The notes under the pieces: model-generated | The model's input: the letters and a program-made list of their open reading frames with translations, nothing else | Told to the model about the DNA's origin: nothing | Databases searched by the model: none | Position numbers and translations under genes: made by a program | Assembly (NCBI GenBank): GCA_910584825.1 | Contig: CAJUCI010000017.1 | Coordinates: forward strand, 1-55,376 | Direction: 5' to 3' | DNA: 55,376 nucleotides | DNA from: an uncultured Duncaniella sp. | GTDB lineage: Bacteria; Bacteroidota; Bacteroidia; Bacteroidales; Muribaculaceae | Shown: piece after piece, positions 34,516-41,831 of the stretch | Position numbering within the stretch: position 1 is the first letter of the stretch | How the letters are laid out: every line of letters begins with the position of its first letter

Positions 34516-37500
34516 TTAATCGATAGTGAATTTCAGACCTACGTTGTAAGTGCGGGCAGGGGGATAGGTGCTATAGTCGTAGCCCATACCGTAAAGAGCC
34601 GAGGGCGAATTGAAGTTGCCCTGCGGGTCCATGCCAGGATATTTGGTTATGGTAAAGAGGTTGGTTGCCTGGAATGAAGCCTCGATGCCCTTGACAAGGA
34701 ACTTGCGGAACCACTTCTGCGGCAGCTTGTAGCTGATGTTAAGGGCGGTCAGACGCAGGTAGGAGGCATCATGCAGCCAACGGTTGGAGAATGTGCTGTT
34801 CTGACCCATACCATAGTGTGTGGCAACGGGATACTTACCGTTGGGGTTCATGGTCTGGCTGTCGAGGATGAAGTTGCCGGCGTTGTACACGTTGAGTCCG
34901 CCGAACTTGTTAGCCTCGTCCACCCAGTAACGCTTGCCGCCGATACCATAGGAGAATGTCATGTTGAACATGAGACCCTTCCAGATAAGTGTGGAGCCGA
35001 AACCGCCGAACACGTCGGGATTGCTGTTGCCGAGATATGTACGGTCATCTGCGGTAATCTTGCCGTCGCCGTTGAGGTCCACCAGCAGCACGTCGCCCTT
35101 GCCCTCGGTCCATGAGGTGACACGATAGTTGGCCGGAACGCCGGTGTCGGGGTTGATGGGCATGGTGGCGAATGCCTCCTCATATGATGAATACAGGCGG
35201 CCGGCATCGACATAGCCGTAGAATGTGCCCAGCTCGCTGCCCTCGGTGAGCTTGAATGACTCGTATGCACCGCCGCCGAGATACTCGGTCACGCCGTTGA
35301 GCTTCTCGAGCTTGCCCTTGTTGTGGGCGGCGTTGAAGTTGACCTCCCACGAGAGGTCATGATTGCGGATAATGCCCACGGTGATGTCAAATTCTACACC
35401 TGTGTTGCTGATGGCTCCGACATTCTGGTTGGTGCTGGTGAATGCCGACGATGTGGGCACGGGGCGCGAGGTGATGAGGTTGTCGACATACTTGCGATAC
35501 CATCCGATAGAACCGCGCACGCGGTCGTCCCAGAATCCGTAGTCTACGCCCACATCGGTCTGCGACTGCGACTCCCACTGCAGGGCGTTGTTGCCGAGCG
35601 AGCTGGGATAAGAGCCGGGCTGGCCGTCGTAGGTGTTGGAGCCGATGCTGCTGATGAAGTCGTAGTAGCCGAGGTTCTGCGAGCCGGTCTTACCGTAGGA
35701 TGCACGCACCTTGAGGTAGGTGAGCACGGGCGCGAGACCCTTGAGGAACTCTTCGTTTGACATAATCCAGCCCACTGCACCCGAGGGGAAGTAGCCCCAA
35801 CGCTTGTCCTTACCGAACTTTGACGAACCGTCGGCACGGAATGTGGCGGTGAGCAGGTAGCGGTCCATGAGCTTGTACTGCGCGCGGGCAAATGCCGACA
35901 CGAGCGACGAGCTGTACTTGCTGCTGCCGATTCTGTCTCTTGAGGCGGCACTGCCCAGGTCGGTGAGCACGTCGTCGTCAGGGAAGTTAGAGCCTGAGGC
36001 CGAGAGACCCTTGGCCGACTGGCGTTCCATCGAGCTACCAATCATGGCCTGCAGGTCATGGATGCCCATAGTCTTGAAGAATGTGAGGAGGTTGTCCCAC
36101 ACAATCACATAGTTCTGCGAGTTGGAACGCGAGGCCGAGTTTACGTCGTCATCATAATAGCGGCGGTTGAACTTGTCATAGTCGCTGTTGGAGTATGTGG
36201 CGTTGAGCGTGGTACGGAATTTCAGGAACGGGAAGATGTTGTACTCGAGGAACGAGATGCCCGTAAAATTCTTGGAGTCACTGCGGTTGCGGTCCAGAAG
36301 CTCGACAAGGGGGTTCTTGGTGTAGAAGTCGATGGTGTTGATTTCGCCATCCTCGTTATACATCGGGTAGTCGGGACGCATGCCGATGATTTTTGAAATC
36401 ATGTTGTCCTTCGAGCTGGCGCGGCGTGTCGAGGCGTCCATGTTGATGCCGAGTTTCACCTTCTCGCTCACTGTGGTCTCGAAGTTGAAACGCATGCCGA
36501 AATACTTGGAGTTACTGCCCTTGACGATACCGTCCTGGTCCTTGTAGTTGACCGAAGCGTAGTAGGATGTGGCCTTTGTACCACCGCGTATCGACACGTT
36601 GTAATCCTGTGCGAGGGCCTTCTGAGTCATGGCGTCCCAATAGTTGTCGGTGCCGTCATAATAGGCATTGGGAAGCCACAGGTCAGAGATGTCCGACATA
36701 TCCCACTGGCTGGTGGTGAAGGTCTTGAACTTGTCCTGGTCCATGTATTTGCGGTTGAAGTACGACAGGCTGCCCGAACGGAAGGCCTCGAGCAGGTTGG
36801 CCTGGCGCGAGAATGCCTTGTACTCCTCGGCGTTCATACTCTTGAACTTGCTCTCGTCGATATTCTGCCATCCCAGACGGGTGCTGAACTCGATGGTGGG
36901 CTTCATGCCCTCGTCACCGCTCTTGGTGGTGACAATGACCACACCGTTGGCCGCACGCGAGCCGTAGATGGCTGTGGCCGATGCGTCCTTGAGGATGTCG
37001 ATTGAGCTTACGTCGTTGAGGTTAAGATTGTAAAGGGTGTTGGACACGTCGCCCGACACATCGCTCGTGTACTGGGGCACACCGTCGATGACCCACAGCG
37101 GCTGACCGTCGCCCGAGAGCGATGACTGGCCGCGGATTACCACCGAGATGGGCGAGGTGGGCGAGGCACTCGAAATCATTACGTTTACGCCGGCAGCCTT
37201 GCCCTGAAGCATACTGGCCACGTTGGATGTCATAGGTGACGACTCCACGTCGCGGGCTGTGAGTCGCGACACCGAGCCGGTGAGGTCACGCACCTTGGAT
37301 GTGCCGTAACCGATTACCACCACGTCGTCAAGGTCGGTTGAGTTGGTGGCGAGCTCTACAGTAATAGGCTTGTCGCCCTTGACTGCGACTGTCTGAGTGG
37401 TCATACCAACAAAGCTCACCACGAGCTGGGGATTGGTGACACCGGCAGGGATTGAGAGCGAGAACATACCGTTCATATCGGTCACCGTGCCTATCTTCTT

Positions 37501-37602
37501 GTTGCTGCTCAGTACGACCGACGCACCGGGCAGCGGTTCGCCCGCATCGTCGGATACAAATCCATTGACCGTGCGTTTTTCCGGCGCAGCGGTCGCTGAC
37601 AT
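34516..37602 (-). CDS. SusC/RagA TonB-dependent transporter, signal peptide out of frame
   Basis: The open frame from the ATG at 37602 gives 1028 residues: carboxypeptidase-like domain (VNGFVSDDAGEPLPGASVVLSS), TonB-box/plug region (DLDDVVVIGYGTSKVRDLTGSVS, ending with the plug SDIDILKDASATAIYGSRAANGVV-type segment), and a 22-stranded barrel ending in an aromatic-rich terminus (GLKFTID). The start at 37602 lacks a signal peptide. Upstream, the same frame continues as GYFGLPLLAVSLICSIPQTLSANA, a good signal peptide, but its ATG (37735) is shifted by one base through a run of nine G at 37699-37707. As sequenced, translation from 37735 stops after 22 codons. With eight G the whole receptor is read. 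It forms an operon with susD and the DUF4465 gene. Confidence 0.93.
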   Translation of the reverse strand: MSATAAPEKRTVNGFVSDDAGEPLPGASVVLSSNKKIGTVTDMNGMFSLSIPAGVTNPQLVVSFVGMTTQTVAVKGDKPITVELATNSTDLDDVVVIGYGTSKVRDLTGSVSRLTARDVESSPMTSNVASMLQGKAAGVNVMISSASPTSPISVVIRGQSSLSGDGQPLWVIDGVPQYTSDVSGDVSNTLYNLNLNDVSSIDILKDASATAIYGSRAANGVVIVTTKSGDEGMKPTIEFSTRLGWQNIDESKFKSMNAEEYKAFSRQANLLEAFRSGSLSYFNRKYMDQDKFKTFTTSQWDMSDISDLWLPNAYYDGTDNYWDAMTQKALAQDYNVSIRGGTKATSYYASVNYKDQDGIVKGSNSKYFGMRFNFETTVSEKVKLGINMDASTRRASSKDNMISKIIGMRPDYPMYNEDGEINTIDFYTKNPLVELLDRNRSDSKNFTGISFLEYNIFPFLKFRTTLNATYSNSDYDKFNRRYYDDDVNSASRSNSQNYVIVWDNLLTFFKTMGIHDLQAMIGSSMERQSAKGLSASGSNFPDDDVLTDLGSAASRDRIGSSKYSSSLVSAFARAQYKLMDRYLLTATFRADGSSKFGKDKRWGYFPSGAVGWIMSNEEFLKGLAPVLTYLKVRASYGKTGSQNLGYYDFISSIGSNTYDGQPGSYPSSLGNNALQWESQSQTDVGVDYGFWDDRVRGSIGWYRKYVDNLITSRPVPTSSAFTSTNQNVGAISNTGVEFDITVGIIRNHDLSWEVNFNAAHNKGKLEKLNGVTEYLGGGAYESFKLTEGSELGTFYGYVDAGRLYSSYEEAFATMPINPDTGVPANYRVTSWTEGKGDVLLVDLNGDGKITADDRTYLGNSNPDVFGGFGSTLIWKGLMFNMTFSYGIGGKRYWVDEANKFGGLNVYNAGNFILDSQTMNPNGKYPVATHYGMGQNSTFSNRWLHDASYLRLTALNISYKLPQKWFRKFLVKGIEASFQATNLFTITKYPGMDPQGNFNSPSALYGMGYDYSTYPPARTYNVGLKFTID

Positions 37603-37698
37603 GCTTCGGGCATTTGACTCTGCATCAACCGCATTTGCACTTAATGTCTGCGGGATAGAGCATATCAGACTAACGGCTAAAAGCGGTAGTCCAAAATA

Positions 37699-37707
37699 CC
37701 CCCCCCC
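37699..37707 (-). other. G9 homopolymer in the susC signal-peptide region
   Basis: Nine C on the plus strand are nine G in the sense strand of susC. Eight or eleven G join ATG 37735 to the receptor frame; nine G do not. This is the layout of a slipped-strand phase-variable contingency locus. Confidence 0.7.
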
Positions 37708-37786
37708 GATTGTTAAATGATGTTAACATAAACATGATTGGTTGAGGTTAAACAAAATAGATTAGAAATGTGAGTTACTTATTGGA

Positions 37787-37794
37787 CAAAATTA
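37787..37794 (-). promoter_or_regulatory. -7 box (TAATTTTG) for the Sus-like operon
   Basis: On the minus strand TAATTTTG matches the consensus; the start point would be near 37780, about 45 nt before the ATG at 37735. This supports 37735, not 37602, as the intended start codon. Confidence 0.6.
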
Positions 37795-37930
37795 CAATAA
37801 ACCATCTATATTTTTACGCAAATTAAGGAAATCAGTAAAAATTTCTAAATTCACCCTGTTTTTAATAAAGAATCCCTCTTCTCACGCCATAATAATTTAC
37901 AATTGCTCGATTACAGCATCCGTTGCCAAC

Positions 37931-37969
37931 AAAAAGCAATGAGCCGGGCGACAAACGCCTCGGCTCATT
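37931..37969 (-). terminator. Terminator of the PurF-like gene
   Basis: AATGAGCCG (37938-37946) pairs with CGGCTCATT (37961-37969); on the minus strand the stem is followed by GCTTTTTG. Confidence 0.75.
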
Positions 37970-38024
37970 ATCCTATAAGTTATGAGTGTTATTGTACCTG
38001 ACTTTACATGCCGTCCACGCAATG

Positions 38025-39461
38025 TCACTCGTGGTCTTGGCGATAGGCCTCGTCGGGCTGGATGCCTGTGCCGTCAAAGCAGTGGGTGCAGATTGAGTCC
38101 TTGGGCAGGCCGATGCTGTCGACAAGGGTCTCGATTTTGCTGAATTGGAGCGTCGACAGCTCAAGGCGGCGGGCTATCTCGGCCACCATGCGCTCATACT
38201 CGGGCGAGCCTGTGGTGGCATATTTCTCGAGATTCTTATTCTCATCGCCCTCGAAGTCCTTGATAATCTGACGTGTTATCAGCTCCATATCGCTCTTGGA
38301 GGATGTGAACCCGATGAACGGACATCCGTAGACGAGCGGCGGACATGAGATGCGGGCATGCACCTCGCGCGCTCCGCACTCGTAGAATGTGCGCACATTG
38401 TCGCGGAGCTGGGTGCCGCGCACGATGGAGTCGTCGCAGAACACCACGCTCTTGTCCTTGAGTATAGCGGGGTTGGGTATGAGCTTCATCTTGGCCACGA
38501 GCGCGCGGCGCGACTGATTGCCGGGGGTGAAGCTGCGGGGCCATGTGGGGGTGTATTTCAGCACGGCGCGCTGATAGGGGATGCCACGTCCTTCGGAATA
38601 ACCGAGCGCGTGACCCACGCCCGAGTCGGGTATGCCGCACACACAGTCGGCCACCGTGGCGTCCTCGCTCCCCATCTGCCTTCCGGCCTCCTCGCGCACG
38701 GCCTCGACGTTGATGCCCTCGTAATCGCTTCCGGGGAAACCGTAGTAGACCCAAAGAAACGAGCATATCTGACATCTTGAAGCCGGCTTCTGAAGCACCT
38801 CCACTCCGTCGGGCCTGAGGCGCACAATCTCTCCGGGGCCTACGTCGCGCACGCGCTTGTAGTCGAGATTGGGGAAGGCCGAAGTCTCGCTGGCCACGGC
38901 ATGCGCCCCCTCCCTGGTGCCTATCACTATAGGGGTGCGGCCCAGGTAGTCACGCGCCGCGATGATGCCGTCCTCGGTAAGAATGAGCATCGAGCATGAG
39001 CCTTTGATTTTACGGAACACGAGATTGATGCCGTCAACAAACGTCTCGCCCATATTAATCAGCAAGGCCACAACCTCGGTCTGATTTATATTGTTGGCCG
39101 ACAGCTCGCTGAGATGCATGCGCTGCTCGAGCAGTTCGGTGGCAATCTCACGCAGGTTATTGATTTTCGCGACAGTCACCACGGCATATCTGCCCAAGTG
39201 AGAGTTGACTATAATAGGCTGAGGATCAGTGTCGCTGATGACTCCGAGCCCTTGATTGCCCACAAAGTGGTCGAGCTCGTCCTCAAACTTCGAGCGGAAG
39301 TAGTCGTGCTCAAGGCTGTGGATAGTGCGGTTAAAACCCTTCTCGGGATCGAACGTCACCAGGCCGGCACGCTTGGTGCCGAGGTGAGAATGATAGTCGG
39401 TGCCGTAAAACAGGTCGTTGACACATGGCTCGCGCGAAATCGCGCCGAAGAAGCCTCCCAT
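38025..39461 (-). CDS. Amidophosphoribosyltransferase-like protein without the catalytic Cys
   Basis: The 478-residue protein aligns with PurF along its length: a class II glutamine amidotransferase (Ntn) domain (GTKRAGLVTFD, HLGRYAVV, INMGETFVDGI, GSCSMLILTEDGIIAARDYLGRTPI), then the phosphoribosyltransferase domain with CVCGIPDSGVGHALGYSEG and the PRPP loop SVVFCDDSIVRGTQ (about 350-363). Authentic PurF begins MCGI, with Cys as the nucleophile after Met removal. Here the protein begins MGGFFGA, so residue 2 is Gly and no Cys is in position. It may use free ammonia, or have another role. Bacteroidetes often carry such a paralogue besides true PurF. It has its own promoter and terminator. Confidence 0.88.
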   Translation of the reverse strand: MGGFFGAISREPCVNDLFYGTDYHSHLGTKRAGLVTFDPEKGFNRTIHSLEHDYFRSKFEDELDHFVGNQGLGVISDTDPQPIIVNSHLGRYAVVTVAKINNLREIATELLEQRMHLSELSANNINQTEVVALLINMGETFVDGINLVFRKIKGSCSMLILTEDGIIAARDYLGRTPIVIGTREGAHAVASETSAFPNLDYKRVRDVGPGEIVRLRPDGVEVLQKPASRCQICSFLWVYYGFPGSDYEGINVEAVREEAGRQMGSEDATVADCVCGIPDSGVGHALGYSEGRGIPYQRAVLKYTPTWPRSFTPGNQSRRALVAKMKLIPNPAILKDKSVVFCDDSIVRGTQLRDNVRTFYECGAREVHARISCPPLVYGCPFIGFTSSKSDMELITRQIIKDFEGDENKNLEKYATTGSPEYERMVAEIARRLELSTLQFSKIETLVDSIGLPKDSICTHCFDGTGIQPDEAYRQDHE

Positions 39462-39507
39462 AAGTGCTGTTTAATGATTGGACGTTACAAGTATTGTTTT
39501 GCGACCG

Positions 39508-39515
39508 CAAAGTTA
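39508..39515 (-). promoter_or_regulatory. -7 box (TAACTTTG) for the PurF-like gene
   Basis: On the minus strand TAACTTTG matches the consensus and would start transcription near 39501, about 40 nt before the ATG at 39461. Confidence 0.65.
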
Positions 39516-39586
39516 AGAAAAAAATCCCAAACCATGCGTATATCATCTCACCATTATATCTCCCCCGCCCCACAATGACGCGCCAA

Positions 39587-39640
39587 AAAACGCCAATGAC
39601 CACCGGCCTGACATGTCAGACTGATGGTCATTAGCGGTTA
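39587..39640 (-). terminator. Terminator of the rpmB-rpmG-DUF4295 operon
   Basis: AACGCCAATGACCA (39589-39602) pairs with TGGTCATTAGCGGTT (39625-39639); on the minus strand the stem is followed by GGCGTTTTTTGG. It lies between the operon and the next promoter. Confidence 0.7.
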
Positions 39641-39691
39641 AAATGGTTACAGAGCCGTGACGGCCCCGGGCCTTTATGACTTATTTTTGAA

Positions 39692-39841
39692 TTACTTGAG
39701 GGCGTCCTTTACAGCGTCGTTGGGAACCATCTGTTCCTGGAACGTGTAAGCACCGGTCTTCGCCGACTTAACGACCTTGATGACCTTGCTATAGGTGCGG
39801 CCTTCTCCCTTCTGGAGGGTTGCAACGGTTTTCTTTGCCAT
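39692..39841 (-). CDS. DUF4295 small basic protein
   Basis: This 49-residue gene is short but clear: MAKKTVATLQKGEGRTYSK, then VIKVVKSAKTGAYTFQEQMV and PNDAVKDALK. It matches DUF4295, a Bacteroidetes-specific basic protein encoded directly after rpmG. It lies 12 bp downstream of rpmG and begins, like L33, with MAKK. A ribosome-associated role is likely from context and charge, but is not shown by the sequence. Confidence 0.9.
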   Translation of the reverse strand: MAKKTVATLQKGEGRTYSKVIKVVKSAKTGAYTFQEQMVPNDAVKDALK

Positions 39842-39853
39842 GAGTCAGTGAGA

Positions 39854-40042
39854 TTATTTAATTTCTTTGTGTACGGTGACTTTCTTGAGGATGGGGTTGT
39901 ACTTCTTCAACTCCAGACGCTCAGTAGTGTTCTTGCGGTTCTTGGTTGTGATATATCGTGAGGTGCCGGGCATACCGCTTGCCTTGTGCTCGGTGCATTC
40001 GAGGATGACCTGAACGCGATTTCCTTTAGCTTTCTTTGCCAT
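39854..40042 (-). CDS. rpmG: 50S ribosomal protein L33
   Basis: The 62-residue protein is L33 of the Cys-free type: MAKKAKGNRVQVILECTEH, TSRYITTKNRKNTTERLELKKYNP and ILKKVTVHKEIK. Most zinc-binding L33 proteins have two C-x-x-C pairs; here there are none, so it is the zinc-independent form. L33 is a component of the large ribosomal subunit near the E site. It lies 4 bp after rpmB and 12 bp before the DUF4295 gene, in one operon. Confidence 0.97.
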   Translation of the reverse strand: MAKKAKGNRVQVILECTEHKASGMPGTSRYITTKNRKNTTERLELKKYNPILKKVTVHKEIK

Positions 40043-40046
40043 CTTC

Positions 40047-40307
40047 TTAAATAATGTCTAAGTATTTGATTTCGTTGATGTAACCCTTGGTGGCAGCTTC
40101 CTTGATTGCTGCGTCGAGGCCCTTCTTGTTGATGGTACGGAGGCCTGCGGCCGAGATGGTCAGTGTAATCCAAGCTTGCTCCTCAACCCAGAAGAATTTC
40201 TTGTTGAAGAGATTGACGTCAAACTTGCGCTTGGTGCGACGCTTTGAGTGCGACACATTGTTGCCCACCATTGCTTTCTTGCCGGTAATCTGACAAATTT
40301 TTGACAT
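40047..40307 (-). CDS. rpmB: 50S ribosomal protein L28
   Basis: The 86-residue protein is L28: MSKICQITGKKAMVGNNVSH, SKRRTKRKFDVNLFNKKFFW and the LTISAAGLRTINKKGLD segment. It has one N-terminal Cys and no zinc-binding quartet. It is part of the large ribosomal subunit. It is the first gene of the rpmB-rpmG-DUF4295 operon, behind a consensus promoter and a leader of about 125 nt that could serve in ribosomal-protein feedback, though no known L28 binding site is recognised. Confidence 0.97.
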   Translation of the reverse strand: MSKICQITGKKAMVGNNVSHSKRRTKRKFDVNLFNKKFFWVEEQAWITLTISAAGLRTINKKGLDAAIKEAATKGYINEIKYLDII

Positions 40308-40439
40308 GGCTGTTGGTTTTTATCTCTTTGATTTATTGTTTATTGACGGGAAGCGTGGGCCACCATATCATGCCTCATATCGCCGTGCGGTGCATCATTT
40401 CCGCCCGACTTTTACACGAGGTGCCACGATTTTCGACTG

Positions 40440-40471
40440 CAAAGTTAAGAACTTTTACCCGATTCACCAAA
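40440..40471 (-). promoter_or_regulatory. Consensus promoter of the rpmB operon
   Basis: On the minus strand TTTG (40471-40468) and TAACTTTG (40447-40440) are 20 bp apart, a full match to the Bacteroidetes housekeeping promoter. Start point near 40433. Confidence 0.8.
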
Positions 40472-40529
40472 TAGCATTTGCAATCATTACCATTCAATCA
40501 CATTTTTTAACAGGCACTATGGTAGAAAA

Positions 40530-40705
40530 GTCGAAAAAAGTAAAAAAGTTAAGATAATAGCCCAGCATGCACGTGAACGCCACGACTATTATCTTAACTC
40601 TTTAAACTTTAGACTTTGTAAACTACAAAGAAACGCTTAACTCTTTAAACTTCTTAAACTCTAAAAGATAGACTCTAAGAACTCAACTTTAAACTCTAAA
40701 CTTTA
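40530..40705. repeat. B-type repeat, locus 3, carrying the glucokinase stop codon
   Basis: AAGTTAAGATAATAG (about 40546-40560) pairs with CTATTATCTTAACT (about 40586-40599) around a unique loop. Further CTTTAAACTTCTTAAACTC units run to the end of the glucokinase gene, whose TAA (40703-40705) is formed by the repeat. Confidence 0.7.
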
Positions 40706-41665
40706 AACTTCTTTCGCTTCCCATCCGAGTGCGCTTGCGCCGAGGACGGCGGCATCGGCCTCCTTGAGTTCGGAGAGGAGCACCTTCACCTTGCCCTTGA
40801 ACATGCCCATCATGTTCTTCTCCATCGACTCGCGCAGGGGACGCATCAGCAGGTCGCCCGACTTGGCAAGACCGCCGAAGAGTATGATAGCCTCGGGCGA
40901 CGAGAACACTGTGAAGTCGGCAAACGCCTCGCCGAGGATATTGCCGGTGTACTCGAAAATCTCGATGGCCAGCTTATCGCCGTTGACAGCGGCGTCATAT
41001 ACATCCTTTGAAGTGATTGACTCGATGGGGAGATTGCGAAGGGTCGAAGGCTCGGTGCGAAGCTCGAGGAACTCGCGCGCAGTACGGGCCACACCCGTAG
41101 CCGAGCAGTAAGCCTCGAGACAGCCTGTACGGCCGCAGCCGCAGAGACGGCCATTGTTGCGCTTCATGATGGTGTGACCAAGCTCGCCGGCAAATCCGTC
41201 GTGGCCATACACGAGCTGGCCGTTGATTACGATGCCCGAACCTACGCCCGTGCCGAGGGTAATCATAATAAAGTTCTTCATGCCGCGGGCCGCGCCATAG
41301 GTCATCTCGCCGATAGCGGCGGCGTTGGCGTCGTTGGTGATGGCCACGGGTATGCCAAACTTGTCGCTTACCATCTGGGCAAGGGGCAGAGGAGTGGGCC
41401 AGGGGATGTTGACCAGCTTCTCAATCATGCCGGTATAGTAGTTGGCGTTAGGCGCACCGATACCTATGCCGTGCACCTTGCCTACAGCATCGTTGGCCTC
41501 AAGCAGACGCATCACGCCGTCATAAAGCTCGTCGATATAGTCATTCACGTCAGCATGCTTGAGTGTCTTGATGGATGAGCTGGCTATCACCACGCCACGG
41601 GCGTCAACGATGCCAAACACGGTATTGGTACCACCTATGTCGATACCTACTACATATGGTTTCAT
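40703..41665 (-). CDS. ROK-family glucokinase
   Basis: The 320-residue protein is an ROK-family sugar kinase, most likely glucokinase: the phosphate-binding GIDIGGTNTVFGIVD (about 7-21), ITNDANAAAIGEMTYGAARG with the catalytic Asp (about 109-128), ITLGTGVGSGIV, the substrate-binding E-x-G-H (FAGELGHTI) and the ROK zinc motif CGCGRTGCLEAYCS (about 175-188). It phosphorylates glucose with ATP at the entry to glycolysis. The last codon and the stop lie in a B-type repeat. The gene is divergent from the PL11 lyase gene, with 166 bp between carrying a promoter on each strand. Confidence 0.93.
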   Translation of the reverse strand: MKPYVVGIDIGGTNTVFGIVDARGVVIASSSIKTLKHADVNDYIDELYDGVMRLLEANDAVGKVHGIGIGAPNANYYTGMIEKLVNIPWPTPLPLAQMVSDKFGIPVAITNDANAAAIGEMTYGAARGMKNFIMITLGTGVGSGIVINGQLVYGHDGFAGELGHTIMKRNNGRLCGCGRTGCLEAYCSATGVARTAREFLELRTEPSTLRNLPIESITSKDVYDAAVNGDKLAIEIFEYTGNILGEAFADFTVFSSPEAIILFGGLAKSGDLLMRPLRESMEKNMMGMFKGKVKVLLSELKEADAAVLGASALGWEAKEV

Positions 41666-41711
41666 GTGTTGGATTTTTTGGTATTATTGCATTTAGTAAA
41701 ATAATCTCCCA

Positions 41712-41719
41712 CAAACTTA
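41712..41719 (-). promoter_or_regulatory. -7 box (TAAGTTTG) for the glucokinase gene
   Basis: TAAGTTTG on the minus strand, 46 bp before the ATG at 41665. Confidence 0.5.
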
Positions 41720-41764
41720 CACAAAATATTCCGAATTATAAGCCCTTTTTTATCGAAAATTTCT

Positions 41765-41772
41765 TAATTTTG
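41765..41772 (+). promoter_or_regulatory. -7 box (TAATTTTG) for the PL11 gene
   Basis: TAATTTTG matches the consensus; the start would be near 41779, giving a leader of about 53 nt before the ATG at 41832. Confidence 0.6.
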
Positions 41773-41831
41773 CCACATCTTTTACTCGGCTCCTCACACC
41801 TTAATAATATAATACCATCAAAAATAGTCTC

